DNA from: Atribacter laminatus
Lineage (GTDB): Bacteria; Atribacterota; Atribacteria; Atribacterales; Atribacteraceae
Length of the DNA: 64,000 bases
NCBI RefSeq assembly: GCF_015775515.1
Contig: NZ_CP065383.1
Location: forward strand, 1-64,000
Reading direction: 5' to 3'
Below are positions 8,587-17,452 of the stretch, piece after piece. The position numbers and the translations under genes were made by a program. Under the pieces are notes generated by a model, which was given only the letters and a program-made list of their open reading frames with translations, made no database searches and was not told where the DNA came from. Every line of letters starts with the position of its first letter. The stretch's first letter is position 1.

Positions 8587-9735
8587 TTAATAATTTTCTA
8601 ATGTATATTTTTTAATTGCTTTTTGATCTAATTCAAAACCTAAACCTGGTTGGCTTGGAGCATGAATAAAACCATCTTTATCAGGAACAATTGGATTTAA
8701 AATCATTTTTTGAGTTAACTCTACTTTCCAGGATTCATAATCGTAGGGATATTCAAAGTATGGTGAATATTCATCAGGAACGGTCAAGGCTACTTGTAAG
8801 TTACTAAATAGGTTTAAGCCACTGCCCCAAGTGTGAGGCATAAAGAGTTTTCCATGAGCCATCGTTAGTGCGGCAATATTTTTAATTTGAAATAAATCTT
8901 CAGATAAACTTGCATCAGGTTGTATAACATCATAGCAATTCTTTTCCAGTAAAATCTTAAATTCATGCAAGCCCATATTACATTCTCCACCAGCAATATA
9001 CATGTCTATTTCGCCATTCAACTTTGCTAAATTATCAAAATCATACATAGGAAGAGGCTCTTCTAAATAAAACACCTTGAGTTTTTCCAATTCTTGCGCT
9101 GTTTCTAATGCTCTTTTATAATCCCAATGAGGATGAGGAAGAGGAGTTGGGAACTTTAAAGCTTGGTTTGCGTCTACAAGGATATCCATCTTGTTTTCAA
9201 CTACTTTTTTAGCACTTTGAACTAAATCAATATCCTCGCTAATTTTCATACCATGCAGTCGTAGTTTTACTGCTTTGAAACCATCGCTCTGATACCGATT
9301 CATCACCTCCTTCGTTTGCTCTGGAGTCCTTGGTTCCGCGGGTGCTGCATAAGCAAGAACTTTATCCCTTTCTGCACCCCATAGTTTATAAAGTGGTTGG
9401 TTAGCGGCTTTACCAATAATATCCCACAAAGCTTGCGATAAAGCCCAAGGTGGAGCACCAAATGGTTTCATTAAAGAAAAAGGCCTCAAGTAACTTTCCA
9501 CAAAAAAAGGGTTTTTACCCATTAAAAACTCTTTATATAAGGCTTTTATTGAAGTTGCAACCTGATTATCACCAACCAGGTTCGAAGTGCCATAACCCGT
9601 TATTCCTTCATCAGTATTAATTTCAATAAGAGTAAAACCATATTCTTTAATATTTTTTCCTGGCATCCATGCAAAATGGATTACTTTATCCAATGGTATT
9701 TTAATAATATGAATTTTTATATCAGTTATTTGCAA
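8587..9735 (-). CDS. Enolase-superfamily sugar-acid dehydratase (mandelate racemase/muconate lactonizing family)
   Basis: The 382 residues show the capping domain (1-130) and barrel of the mandelate racemase group. KAVKLRL at 154-160 supplies the Lys base, DANQ at 188-191 and Glu225 (YLEEPLP) and Glu251 (AGGE) are metal ligands, and His301 (MPHTWGSG) is the second base. Such enzymes abstract the proton alpha to a carboxylate and usually dehydrate sugar acids. It lies between the GntR regulator and the binding protein. The exact substrate cannot be told, and it is clearly distinct from the paralog at 10548. Confidence 0.85.
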   Translation of the reverse strand: MQITDIKIHIIKIPLDKVIHFAWMPGKNIKEYGFTLIEINTDEGITGYGTSNLVGDNQVATSIKALYKEFLMGKNPFFVESYLRPFSLMKPFGAPPWALSQALWDIIGKAANQPLYKLWGAERDKVLAYAAPAEPRTPEQTKEVMNRYQSDGFKAVKLRLHGMKISEDIDLVQSAKKVVENKMDILVDANQALKFPTPLPHPHWDYKRALETAQELEKLKVFYLEEPLPMYDFDNLAKLNGEIDMYIAGGECNMGLHEFKILLEKNCYDVIQPDASLSEDLFQIKNIAALTMAHGKLFMPHTWGSGLNLFSNLQVALTVPDEYSPYFEYPYDYESWKVELTQKMILNPIVPDKDGFIHAPSQPGLGFELDQKAIKKYTLENY

Positions 9736-9749
9736 GTAACTAATCCCTC

Positions 9750-10548
9750 CTAATTCTCTTTTTCTTCCTTTAAATTCATCTCATAGAGCTCATACAATGC
9801 TTTCTCTTGTAAGTTAAGATGTTCCTCCATATATTTCTTAGCCATCTTTGAGTCTTTTGCTAAAACTGAATTGTATAAATTTTCATGAAAATAAATTGAA
9901 TCTCTTAGATATTCGGGAATTTTTCTAGTCATCTTTATTAAGTGTAAAAGTAGATTGAATAAGGAATTAATGAATTTTTCGGCAATCACATTTTTTGAAG
10001 CGCGGGCTAAGGCAATGTGGAACATAACGTCAAGTTGACCACAGGCATCGATATCTAAATTCTTAACTGCACATTTTTCTTTCGTAAGAATATCATTTAA
10101 AGACTCTAGATCTTCATCAGTACGTCTTACTGCACTTAAACTTACTACTTGGCTCTCAAAAATTTTCCTAATTTCAGTAAGTTGAAATAGTATTTCTGGA
10201 CTAGATAAATCTTCCATGCTAATATTTTTTATCAAACAAGTCCAAAAATGGACTTGTTTGATAACTTGTAACAAAGGTACCACTTCCATGTATAATCTTA
10301 ATGTAACCAGTGGCGCTCAGTGTCCCTAGAGCCTGTCGAATTGTTGGAACGCTTACTCCAAAATTCTTTGCTAAAAGTCTTTCTGATGGTAATTTATCCC
10401 CTGGTTTAAATTGACCATTAATGATTCGTTCTCTAATTTGATCAGCTATTTCTTCGTAAACTTTTTTCTTGTTTATGACAACATCAGAAAGGTCAAAATC
10501 AACTACATTATTTTGTTTTTCTAATTTATTTCCAATTAACCGATCCAT
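9750..10548 (-). pseudogene. FadR-type GntR regulator, frameshifted
   Basis: The N-terminal part is a GntR winged helix (YEEIADQIRERIINGQF, GDKLPSERLLAKNFGVSVPT, HGSGTFV). The C-terminal part is an all-helical FCD ligand domain (ILFQLTEIRKIFESQVVSLS onward). They lie in different frames. The shift falls in a run of six A (minus strand) at 10225-10230, and five A would restore a continuous protein of about 265 residues (DKNISMEDL across the joint). The ATG at 10548 overlaps the TGA of the upstream enzyme (TGATG), so coupling sets the start. It is probably the local repressor of the operon. It is a slippage mutation, a sequencing error or possibly ribosomal slippage. Confidence 0.75.
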
Positions 10549-11714
10549 CAAGATATCTCTACACAATCAAATTTTTGAACAAATGAATCATTTAGTTCTA
10601 CTCCTAAACCAGGCTTATTGGGAATCGAAAAGTAGCTATCTTTAGCGCAAGGTTCAAAAGATTCTTTTACGATATTTAATCGGTCATCTTTTCTGTGCCA
10701 GTATGGAAACCATTCTTGTATGATGAAATTTGTTGTACACGCATCAAAATTAACAGAGACCGCGGTGGCAACTGGACTTCCACAGTTATGTGGTTGGACA
10801 TGGAGATTATAGGTTTCAGCATACGATGCAATTTTTTTTGCTTCACTTAGACCACCGGCTAAGTTAATATCCGGTTGGAGAATATCAACAGCTTGTTTTT
10901 CTATATATTGTCTAAATCCATATCTGGTGTATAGTCGCTCTCCTGCAGCAATCGGAATGTTAACGTTTTCCGATACCTTTTTCATACAATCAATATTTAA
11001 AGCGTCAACCGGTTCTTCATAAAAGAAAGGTTTGAACTCTTCTAATTGCTTACCAATCTGGATTGCGGCTGTAGTTCCTAAATTACCATGTACTTCAATT
11101 AAAATATCAACATCATCACCAACTGCATTACGAACTGCTTTTACACGCTCAACTGCAAGTTTAGCTCTTTGTGAATCAATATTCCTTGGTGGATAATCCC
11201 ATTCTTTACTTTCACTAGTTGCAAATGGATCAAATTTAAGAGCATTGAAACCATCTGCTTTTACTTTTGAAGCTGCTTCTGCATATTCTTCAGGATGCAC
11301 TAAACCACTATACCAATCATTTGCATAGACTCTGATCTTGTCTCTCACCTTTCCTCCCAACAACTCATAAACGGGAACACCCAACATTTTCCCTTTTATA
11401 TCCCAAAGAGCTTCGTCTATAGCGCTTATCCCTCCAAAAATTACAGGACCACCACCTTGTCCCCAAAATGTTCTTCTAAAAAGCTTATCCCACATTAGTT
11501 CAATTTGGTTTGGATCAAACCCAATAAGATATGCTGAAGAAAAATCCCTTAGAATACCAAAAGCGGCTTTTGAGGCATTACCATAGGCTAAACCAACCTC
11601 ACCTAAACCATATATTCCTTCATCGGTTTCAATTTTAATAATGATTGGATTCCATTGACTATGAAAATCTTTTCCCAAGTTAATATCATAGATAATCGCT
11701 TTTGATATTTTCAT
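10548..11714 (-). CDS. Enolase-superfamily dehydratase, galactonate dehydratase-like
   Basis: This enzyme of 388 residues starts at the ATG with GGAGGA 5 bases upstream, a little inside the longest frame. Residues match the mandelate racemase group: ALKFDPF with Lys160 and Asp162, IEVHG with Glu207 and His209, YEEP (Glu233), AGER (Glu259) and PHN (His309). The EVHG/PHN pattern resembles D-galactonate or gluconate dehydratases, but the substrate is inferred. It is the first gene of the operon, transcribed from the promoter at 11777-11805, and its stop overlaps the GntR start. Confidence 0.85.
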   Translation of the reverse strand: MKISKAIIYDINLGKDFHSQWNPIIIKIETDEGIYGLGEVGLAYGNASKAAFGILRDFSSAYLIGFDPNQIELMWDKLFRRTFWGQGGGPVIFGGISAIDEALWDIKGKMLGVPVYELLGGKVRDKIRVYANDWYSGLVHPEEYAEAASKVKADGFNALKFDPFATSESKEWDYPPRNIDSQRAKLAVERVKAVRNAVGDDVDILIEVHGNLGTTAAIQIGKQLEEFKPFFYEEPVDALNIDCMKKVSENVNIPIAAGERLYTRYGFRQYIEKQAVDILQPDINLAGGLSEAKKIASYAETYNLHVQPHNCGSPVATAVSVNFDACTTNFIIQEWFPYWHRKDDRLNIVKESFEPCAKDSYFSIPNKPGLGVELNDSFVQKFDCVEIS

Positions 11715-11745
11715 ATTTTCCTCCAATGAGTTCAATTTGTTATAT

Positions 11746-11772
11746 TGTGTAATTGACTAATTGAGTAACACA
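11746..11772 (-). promoter_or_regulatory. Candidate operator of the sugar-acid operon
   Basis: TGTGT at 11746-11750 and ACACA at 11768-11772 form the ends of an imperfect inverted repeat with AT-rich centre. It lies just downstream of the -10 box, where a repressor would block transcription. The likely ligand is the GntR protein encoded in the operon. Confidence 0.35.
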
Positions 11773-11776
11773 GATA

Positions 11777-11805
11777 ATACTACAACGTTAAAAAAATTTT
11801 GTCAA
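11777..11805 (-). promoter_or_regulatory. Promoter of the sugar-acid operon
   Basis: On the minus strand a perfect TTGACA (11800-11805) is separated by 17 bases from TAGTAT (11777-11782). The start codon of the first enzyme is 62 bases further on, giving a leader that contains the candidate operator. Confidence 0.6.
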
Positions 11806-12065
11806 CAATTAAATTGATTTTTTGTCATTATTCTGTGATATTGACACCCTGAAATTATTCTTTTGAAAATCTCTGTAGGAGATGAACCTATTAATAAAAA
11901 CCAAAAGAAACCGAGGGTATCCCATTTATCAATAATTCATTCACTAAAAATTGTTCTAATGATATATATTTTCATTACTATTACTAAGTAACTAAAAAAA
12001 CATAATTGTTACCAATTTTTGATTTGTTTCCTTCAAGATCTAATTATTCTGTAATAATTAAAAAA

Positions 12066-12094
12066 AATAACCCGGGTCATCAGCCCGGGTTATT
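12066..12094 (-). terminator. Rho-independent terminator of GGDEF/HD-GYP paralog 2
   Basis: An 11-base perfect stem (12066-12076 with 12084-12094) around a 7-base loop is followed on the minus strand by a run of T. A similar hairpin lies downstream of paralog 3 at about 56043-56070. A second weaker hairpin lies between it and each gene, with wobble pairs conserving its stem. Confidence 0.75.
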
Positions 12095-12179
12095 TGGGGT
12101 AGTTACCTCGGAAGCGATCTTTCAAATCACTCCCTGGCAAAGACTAAATCTTTCTATTGTTCTCTTTGTGAAACAACAG

Positions 12180-13949
12180 CTACGTTTCATTACTCACGAT
12201 CTCAATAAAGACCTTGGCAAGTTCCGGATCAAACTGGGTTCCAGCTCCCTTTTTGATTTCTTCCATGGCTTCTTCTTTACTCATTTTTGGCTTGTAAGCC
12301 CGTCCCGAAATCATGACGTCATAAGCATCAGCGATGGAAAGAATCCGAGCAGATAACGGGATATCTTCTCCTTTTAAACCCCGGGGATAGCCGGTCCCAT
12401 CCCATCTTTCATGGTGGGAGAGAATCCCTTCAGAAATTATGGCCAGATCAGGAGATGACTGGGCGATTCGATATCCTATTTCTGTGTGTTGTTTTATTAA
12501 CTTCCACTCATCCAGGGTGAGTTCTTCGGCTTTGGTTAAAATGGTTTGAGGGATAGCAACTTTCCCGATATCATGGAGAACCGCCAGTAATCGCAGTTCG
12601 TTTCGCAGTGAGCTCGAGAGATCTAACTTCACACACATCTGGTCACACAAGGTTTGTAATCTCAGGGCGTGCAATTCAGTTTCTTCGCTTACTTCGATTA
12701 AGGTTCTCTCCAGGGTCGATATGACCGCCGACCGATTGCTTTGCTCGCTCATTAATTTCTGTTGATACATATTATCTTCAGCATGTTTGAGAATTAAATG
12801 GATGTCTTGTTGAATGAAGGTTTTTGTCTCACACCCTAAAGCAATGCTGGGTGGGATTGGTCCAAATTGAGTTTGACTGATTTTATTACTAATCCTTTCA
12901 ATAATACCTTCCGCTTCCTGGGTGGTTGTATTCGGAAGAAGAATGACAAATTCATCTCCCCCATAACGGGCAACGGTATCCGCTTGCCTACAGGACTCTT
13001 TTAAACTATTGGCAGCAATTTTTAATAGCCTATCACCTTCATCATGGCCAAAAGCATCGTTCACTAATTTAAGCCCATTCATATCTCCCATAATAACGCT
13101 AATCGGTAAATACCTTAAATTATCGTATTTTTCCAATTCGTTCTCAAAGTAGGCTCGGTTATAAATCCCGGTAAGTGAATCATGGAAAGTTAAATACCTA
13201 ATTTTTTCTTCGACTTTTTTTCGCTCGGTTATATCCCGCACAACACAATTTCCATATACTTTCCCATTTTTTCTAATCGAATTGCAGTGACATTCAGTGG
13301 CAATTTTTTGACCCTGTTTGGTGATAAATACAGTTTCGAACAGAAGCTCTTGATCGGCATGAAAAAGCTTGCCAAAAATATATTTCATTTTTTTCGAATA
13401 ATTCTTATCAATTAAATCAAAACAAGTAAGTCTCAGTATCTCCTCTTTTTCATACCCTAACAACCTGCAAGCGACTGTGTTGACATCAATGATATGTACC
13501 TGCCCGTAGATATCGTTAATGTCAAAAACAAACAAACCATCAACGATAGTATCAAATAGGTTATGATAATTGGTTTCCTTCTGTTCAAGAGATTTAAGCA
13601 GGTTGGAAACATCGGCTTTTTGTCCACGAACAACATCTAATAATCTTCCTAAGGCTATACCAATAAAAAGATAGAGGACGGTTCCCAAAACCAGGAAGGA
13701 ATTATCAATTTGATGAGGACTGTTGGCTATATAATATCCTAGATTGATAATTGAATAAACAGCACCAATAATCCCTCCCTTTAATCCCCACATCATAGTG
13801 AATAAAAAAATTAAAAATGTACCTAGAATTCCCCTTTCCGGAATACCAGTAGAATAAGGAATAAAGAGAATAAGGACAGCGAATGTTATTATTGCAGTAA
13901 TCATTAATATACGTTTATGCTTGTTCCATGCTGCTTTTAGTGAATCCAT
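12180..13949 (-). CDS. Membrane GGDEF/HD-GYP cyclic-di-GMP protein, paralog 2
   Basis: This 589-residue paralog has about four N-terminal membrane spans, a PAS-like domain, GGDEF (intact YGGDEF with RQAD inhibitory site) and HD-GYP (LHDIGK, HHERWDGTGYP). Its central 636 bases (12632-13267), covering the GGDEF domain and the linker, read as identical to paralog 1, while the flanks on both sides are diverged in DNA and protein. This indicates recent gene conversion. The membrane and PAS parts differ, so input signals are probably distinct while output domains are kept uniform. The promoter is a perfect sigma-28 type. Confidence 0.92.
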   Translation of the reverse strand: MDSLKAAWNKHKRILMITAIITFAVLILFIPYSTGIPERGILGTFLIFLFTMMWGLKGGIIGAVYSIINLGYYIANSPHQIDNSFLVLGTVLYLFIGIALGRLLDVVRGQKADVSNLLKSLEQKETNYHNLFDTIVDGLFVFDINDIYGQVHIIDVNTVACRLLGYEKEEILRLTCFDLIDKNYSKKMKYIFGKLFHADQELLFETVFITKQGQKIATECHCNSIRKNGKVYGNCVVRDITERKKVEEKIRYLTFHDSLTGIYNRAYFENELEKYDNLRYLPISVIMGDMNGLKLVNDAFGHDEGDRLLKIAANSLKESCRQADTVARYGGDEFVILLPNTTTQEAEGIIERISNKISQTQFGPIPPSIALGCETKTFIQQDIHLILKHAEDNMYQQKLMSEQSNRSAVISTLERTLIEVSEETELHALRLQTLCDQMCVKLDLSSSLRNELRLLAVLHDIGKVAIPQTILTKAEELTLDEWKLIKQHTEIGYRIAQSSPDLAIISEGILSHHERWDGTGYPRGLKGEDIPLSARILSIADAYDVMISGRAYKPKMSKEEAMEEIKKGAGTQFDPELAKVFIEIVSNET

Positions 13950-13958
13950 AATGGTTTA

Positions 13959-13985
13959 TTATCGGCAACCAAGCCATTTTCTTTA
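13959..13985 (-). promoter_or_regulatory. Sigma-28-type promoter of GGDEF/HD-GYP paralog 2
   Basis: TAAA, a 15-base spacer and GCCGATAA match the flagellar sigma factor consensus exactly. Nine bases lie between the -10 and the ATG, with no ribosome site, so the transcript would be nearly leaderless. Confidence 0.7.
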
Positions 13986-14180
13986 GGAAAACAGCTATAA
14001 ATAATAAAAAAATGAGAATTTAAATGGGCATGAAAATGACCTTCGGTATTTATAAAATAGTTCTCAATTGAGAGAGAAATATACGAGTTACATAAATTAA
14101 TATAGGGAGAAATTAGAAATTTTTAAAAGAAACGAGTTTTGAATGATAAAATACGTCATTTATCCTTAAATTTTTTTCTA

Positions 14181-14561
14181 TTATTTCTCGGTTTTTTTCT
14201 TCCAATCCCCTATCTTAGGCAATTTTTCCATAATCTCTGGGAACTTTTCAATCAGCTGATCTATTACCCCTGGCTTACTTAAGGAAAATAGTTGAATCTG
14301 GCCTTCTTTAATGACTATCACCGCCGAGGGTTTTGCTTTCGCTCCGATACCGATTCCCTCGCTTGAATTCTGTGGTTTTTTCTCATCAACCCCACTCCGT
14401 GATCCCGTCCCCATTCCAAAAGTTATTTCAATAATGGGAATCAAGGTCATATCACCTACTTGAATTTCTTTCCCAATAATTGTTCTTGAAGTTAAAAAAT
14501 CCTGTAATTTCCCAAATAATGTTTCCAATCCTTTATTCATCGTTTCACTCATTTTACTCAT
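14181..14561 (-). CDS. GerW/YtfJ-family sporulation-associated protein
   Basis: This 126-residue protein matches the GerW (YtfJ) family: an N-terminal helix (MNKGLETLFGKLQDFL), the TIIGKEIQVGDMTLIPIIEI segment, a glycine-rich loop (FGMGTGSRSG, GIGIGAKAKP) and the AVIVIKEG strand. In Bacillus the family is linked to spore germination, although homologs occur in lineages not known to sporulate. The DUF2953 protein just upstream is the same neighbour as YtfI in Bacillus, which supports the call. Confidence 0.88.
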   Translation of the reverse strand: MSKMSETMNKGLETLFGKLQDFLTSRTIIGKEIQVGDMTLIPIIEITFGMGTGSRSGVDEKKPQNSSEGIGIGAKAKPSAVIVIKEGQIQLFSLSKPGVIDQLIEKFPEIMEKLPKIGDWKKKTEK

Positions 14562-14573
14562 ACCTCCTAATTC

Positions 14574-15221
14574 CTACTTTTTTCTTATTTTTTTTATCGT
14601 TTGCCGAACACCTCGAGAAAAATAAAATTGAAGAAAATAATATATTAAAACAGCTAAAATTATTCTTCCTTTAAAGATTACCTTTCCTTGAATTATTTCT
14701 TTATCAAATACTGGTTGTATTTTTACACTATCGTTATCGGGTATGTATGGTAATACCATAGCAAAAAAGCCTGTCAGTATTCCGGTATCAGCTGGATCTT
14801 GAAAACCATAGAGGAGACAACATTGATATTTTATCGGTAAAATATGTTTAAATGATCTTCGTATTAATATGACTGATTGTTCTAAGAAAGATTGGTTGAA
14901 TAAACTAAAATACTTCGTATAATCCTTCTCTTTTTTTTCTTGTTTTTCTAGATCCTTGGCTTTACTTCTTTTTCTCTTTTCAAAATGGGTGATAGGAACA
15001 CGCAACCCAAAAATAATGATACTATTATCTATCTTCTGATTTTCTTCTTTATTGATGACTATAGAAAAAATTTTCCAAAGCCAACTCATGCTAAAAGAAA
15101 AAAAATAGCGTTCTTTTTTTATTCCATTCAATGAAAAATATCCGGGGGTGAAAAGTATCATTAAAAAAAATGCCAGTATAAATATTAAAAAATATTTCAA
15201 TATGAGTAGAAATATACCCAT
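14574..15221 (-). CDS. DUF2953 membrane protein (YtfI-like)
   Basis: The 215 residues have a hydrophobic N-terminal anchor (3-25), a charged middle (KRKRSKAKDLEKQEKKEKDY) and a domain with CCLLYGFQDPADTGILTGFF, the hallmark of DUF2953, plus a C-terminal hydrophobic segment. The function is unknown. It is conserved next to ytfJ/gerW in spore-forming lineages, as here, with only 12 bases between the two genes. Confidence 0.82.
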   Translation of the reverse strand: MGIFLLILKYFLIFILAFFLMILFTPGYFSLNGIKKERYFFSFSMSWLWKIFSIVINKEENQKIDNSIIIFGLRVPITHFEKRKRSKAKDLEKQEKKEKDYTKYFSLFNQSFLEQSVILIRRSFKHILPIKYQCCLLYGFQDPADTGILTGFFAMVLPYIPDNDSVKIQPVFDKEIIQGKVIFKGRIILAVLIYYFLQFYFSRGVRQTIKKIRKK

Positions 15222-15510
15222 AATTGTTAACCTCTTTTTGTTCTTTTTCTCAGCACAACGAGTTAAGTTAAATAGTTTTAAATAATCATCCCTTTCACGA
15301 AAATACAGGGATTATTCCTTTTCAAGTGAAAAATCATCTTACTCAACTACCGCTCCCATGACAATACATTCCTTAATCACAGGATACAGTTCAAGAATTT
15401 TTTCTTATGTTACATTCTTTAGAGAAGATTTTGGCGGGAAAAAAGTGTTTCCTAAACTATTTCGTCTATATATTTATTATACGCCATTTTTTTTGAAAAA
15501 ATGTTTTTCT

Positions 15511-15518
15511 TTAATTAA
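15511..15518 (+). repeat. 8-bp target duplication, left, of IS4-family copy 1
   Basis: TTAATTAA occurs directly before the left end and again at 17031-17038 directly after the right end. This fixes the element boundaries. Confidence 0.85.
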
Positions 15519-17030
15519 CTCAACTTTCGCACTAAAATAAATGCTGAAAAACCTTGATTTTAAAGGGTTTTTTAATGAAAACACCCCTCCTTTCTGGTAG
15601 AATTGACTTAAGGAAAAAAACCAATCACCACAAAGAGAGAGGTGTCTTCATGACTATCCTACCAGAAAATTTGAAAAATGAAAGGACCTTGTTACCCATG
15701 TTTTCCTCCTTTATGAAGGAGTTTAAAGTGAACCAACTGTTTCGAAAATGCCATATGAACAAAAAGAAAGGGTTCCCAGTCAAAGACGTCTTTCAGATGA
15801 TCTTTCTCCTAGTCTTTACTCAGAAAAACGTTGCTGGTCTTCTCCAATCTCGACATCCCCTTTTCCAAGGAAAGAAAGACACTCTTTACCGTTTCCTCCA
15901 CAAGACCAGTGGGAGCTGGCGAAAATTGCTCTTTCTTTTGAGTACCAAAGTAGTCTCTGAAGCGCTCCTTCCTTTTACCAGTTTGAAACGCTACACCTGG
16001 GTGGTGGATGATTCCCCCTATGAACGGCCTCGGAGCTTGAAAGTTGAAGGGCTCTCTCGATTCTATGATCACGCCCAAGGACGGTTCAGTCGGGGTTTCA
16101 GAATGCTCACTTTAGGACTCACCGATGGTGCTACATTCATTCCCTTTGCTTTTTCATTGTTAAGTTCTCACCGCAAAGAAAACCAGCTCTGTCCCATGGA
16201 TGCCTCCGTTGATGGGCGGAGCAAAAGAGCTCACCTTCGGAAAGAATCCCAAGAAAAAACTCCAGAAGTCTTCTTCAACCTACTGGATGGAGCCTTAAAA
16301 CACTGTCCTTTGGTCTCAACTATTCTTTTTGATAGTTGGTTCAGTTTTCCAGCCCTCATCCGCAAATGTGCTCTTCGCGGATTATCAGTGGTGTGCATGC
16401 TCAAAAACACCCCAAAAATTTACTATTCTTTTGGTGGAAAAGTTCTTTCTCTTTCCTCTCTTTTCACCAGAATTCAGAAAAGACCACACGGCAATATCAT
16501 TGGATCGGGTGTCGTGAATCTCAATCTCACTGGGAAACCACTTTTAGCTCGGATTGTCTTTGTCCGAAGTGAAAAACAAAAATCTCAATGGTTGGCACTG
16601 CTTTCAACTGATCTGTCTCTTTCTGAAGACGAGATCGTCACCCTCTATGGGAAACGCTGGGATATCGAGGTTTTCTTCAAGATGGTGAAATCGGTCTTGA
16701 AACTCACTCGGGAATTTCAGGTTCGATCCTATGATGCTCTGGTATCCCATACCAGTATCGTCTTTATCCGCTATATCATGCTCGCGGTTATTGCCCGGAG
16801 AAACACCGATCCCCGAACCTTTGGCGAGCTTTTCTATGCCTGCTATGATGAAATTCAGGATATCACTCTTATGGAAGCACTCACTCTTCTTCTTGAGCTC
16901 CTGAAGACGACCATCAAACAGATTCTTGTCCTTTCAGAAGAAAAAGTCAAAGAGCTACTCATCTATTTTGTAAATAGTCTTCCAGCATGGTTGAGAGAAA
17001 AAGTGCTATTATTGAACTGCGAAAGTTGAG
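15519..17030 (+). mobile_element. IS4-family insertion sequence, copy 1 (1512 bp)
   Basis: Terminal inverted repeats CTCAACTTTCGCA and TGCGAAAGTTGAG bound a 1512-bp element with 8-bp target duplications. Copy 2 at 44772-46283 is in the opposite orientation and has the same length. Relics occur at 52071-52127 and about 58650-59180. Confidence 0.93.
15650..17029 (+). CDS. IS4-family DDE transposase
   Basis: This transposase of 459 residues most likely starts at the ATG at 15650 (MTILPENLK), which aligns with conserved coding sequence. A longer frame opens at 15554 inside the left end. The DDE_Tnp_1 catalytic fold is shown by WVVDDSPYERP (first Asp), FDSWFSF (second Asp) and YGKRWDIEVFFKMVKSVL, the Y-(2)-R-(3)-E-(6)-K signature of IS4 elements. 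The stop codon lies at the very right end of the element, within the inverted repeat. It differs from copy 2 by five residues, all in one 40-residue stretch. Confidence 0.92.
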   Translation: MTILPENLKNERTLLPMFSSFMKEFKVNQLFRKCHMNKKKGFPVKDVFQMIFLLVFTQKNVAGLLQSRHPLFQGKKDTLYRFLHKTSGSWRKLLFLLSTKVVSEALLPFTSLKRYTWVVDDSPYERPRSLKVEGLSRFYDHAQGRFSRGFRMLTLGLTDGATFIPFAFSLLSSHRKENQLCPMDASVDGRSKRAHLRKESQEKTPEVFFNLLDGALKHCPLVSTILFDSWFSFPALIRKCALRGLSVVCMLKNTPKIYYSFGGKVLSLSSLFTRIQKRPHGNIIGSGVVNLNLTGKPLLARIVFVRSEKQKSQWLALLSTDLSLSEDEIVTLYGKRWDIEVFFKMVKSVLKLTREFQVRSYDALVSHTSIVFIRYIMLAVIARRNTDPRTFGELFYACYDEIQDITLMEALTLLLELLKTTIKQILVLSEEKVKELLIYFVNSLPAWLREKVLLLNCES

Positions 17031-17330
17031 TTAATTAAATCAAACGAGAAGAATAATTTAAATCTTCTCGACACTGCGCTGAGAGAGAACAGTTGAATGA
17101 GTAGCGAGAAAGGTATGTTAAAATGGAGCAATCCTATCTATAAAAACAGACAAAATGGTAAGCATCGAGAATACTAAGAAAGAAGAAAAAACTCTTATAA
17201 ACGGTTCTGAAAACGGCTTCGGCACTTAAACCAAGAAGAAAATGATACAACTCATTATCCAAGAAGTGTGACTTAAAGAAGACAAATCGCTCTATATCAA
17301 ACTTTTTAGCGGTAACTTATGTAAAACGAC

Positions 17331-17416
17331 TGGTGCCGGGAGCGGGATTTGAACCCGCACGGGTTTACCCATACGCCCCTCAAACGTACGTGTCTGCCAA
17401 GTTCCACCATCCCGGC
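17331..17416 (-). tRNA. tRNA-Leu (anticodon GAG)
   Basis: The minus strand folds as a class II tRNA: the acceptor GCCGGGA pairs with TCCCGGC, the anticodon stem TACGT/GCGTA encloses TTGAGGG (anticodon GAG), a long variable arm (TGGGTAAACCCG) follows, and the T loop is GGTTCAAATCC. The 3' CCA is encoded. Confidence 0.95.
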
Positions 17417-17452
17417 ATGCGTGAGAAATTATAGCAAGGAATAAGACCTCAG

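Noticed and set aside
15358-15540. Plus-strand ORF crossing the IS left end
   Set aside because: It spans the insertion boundary at 15519 and so cannot be an old gene.
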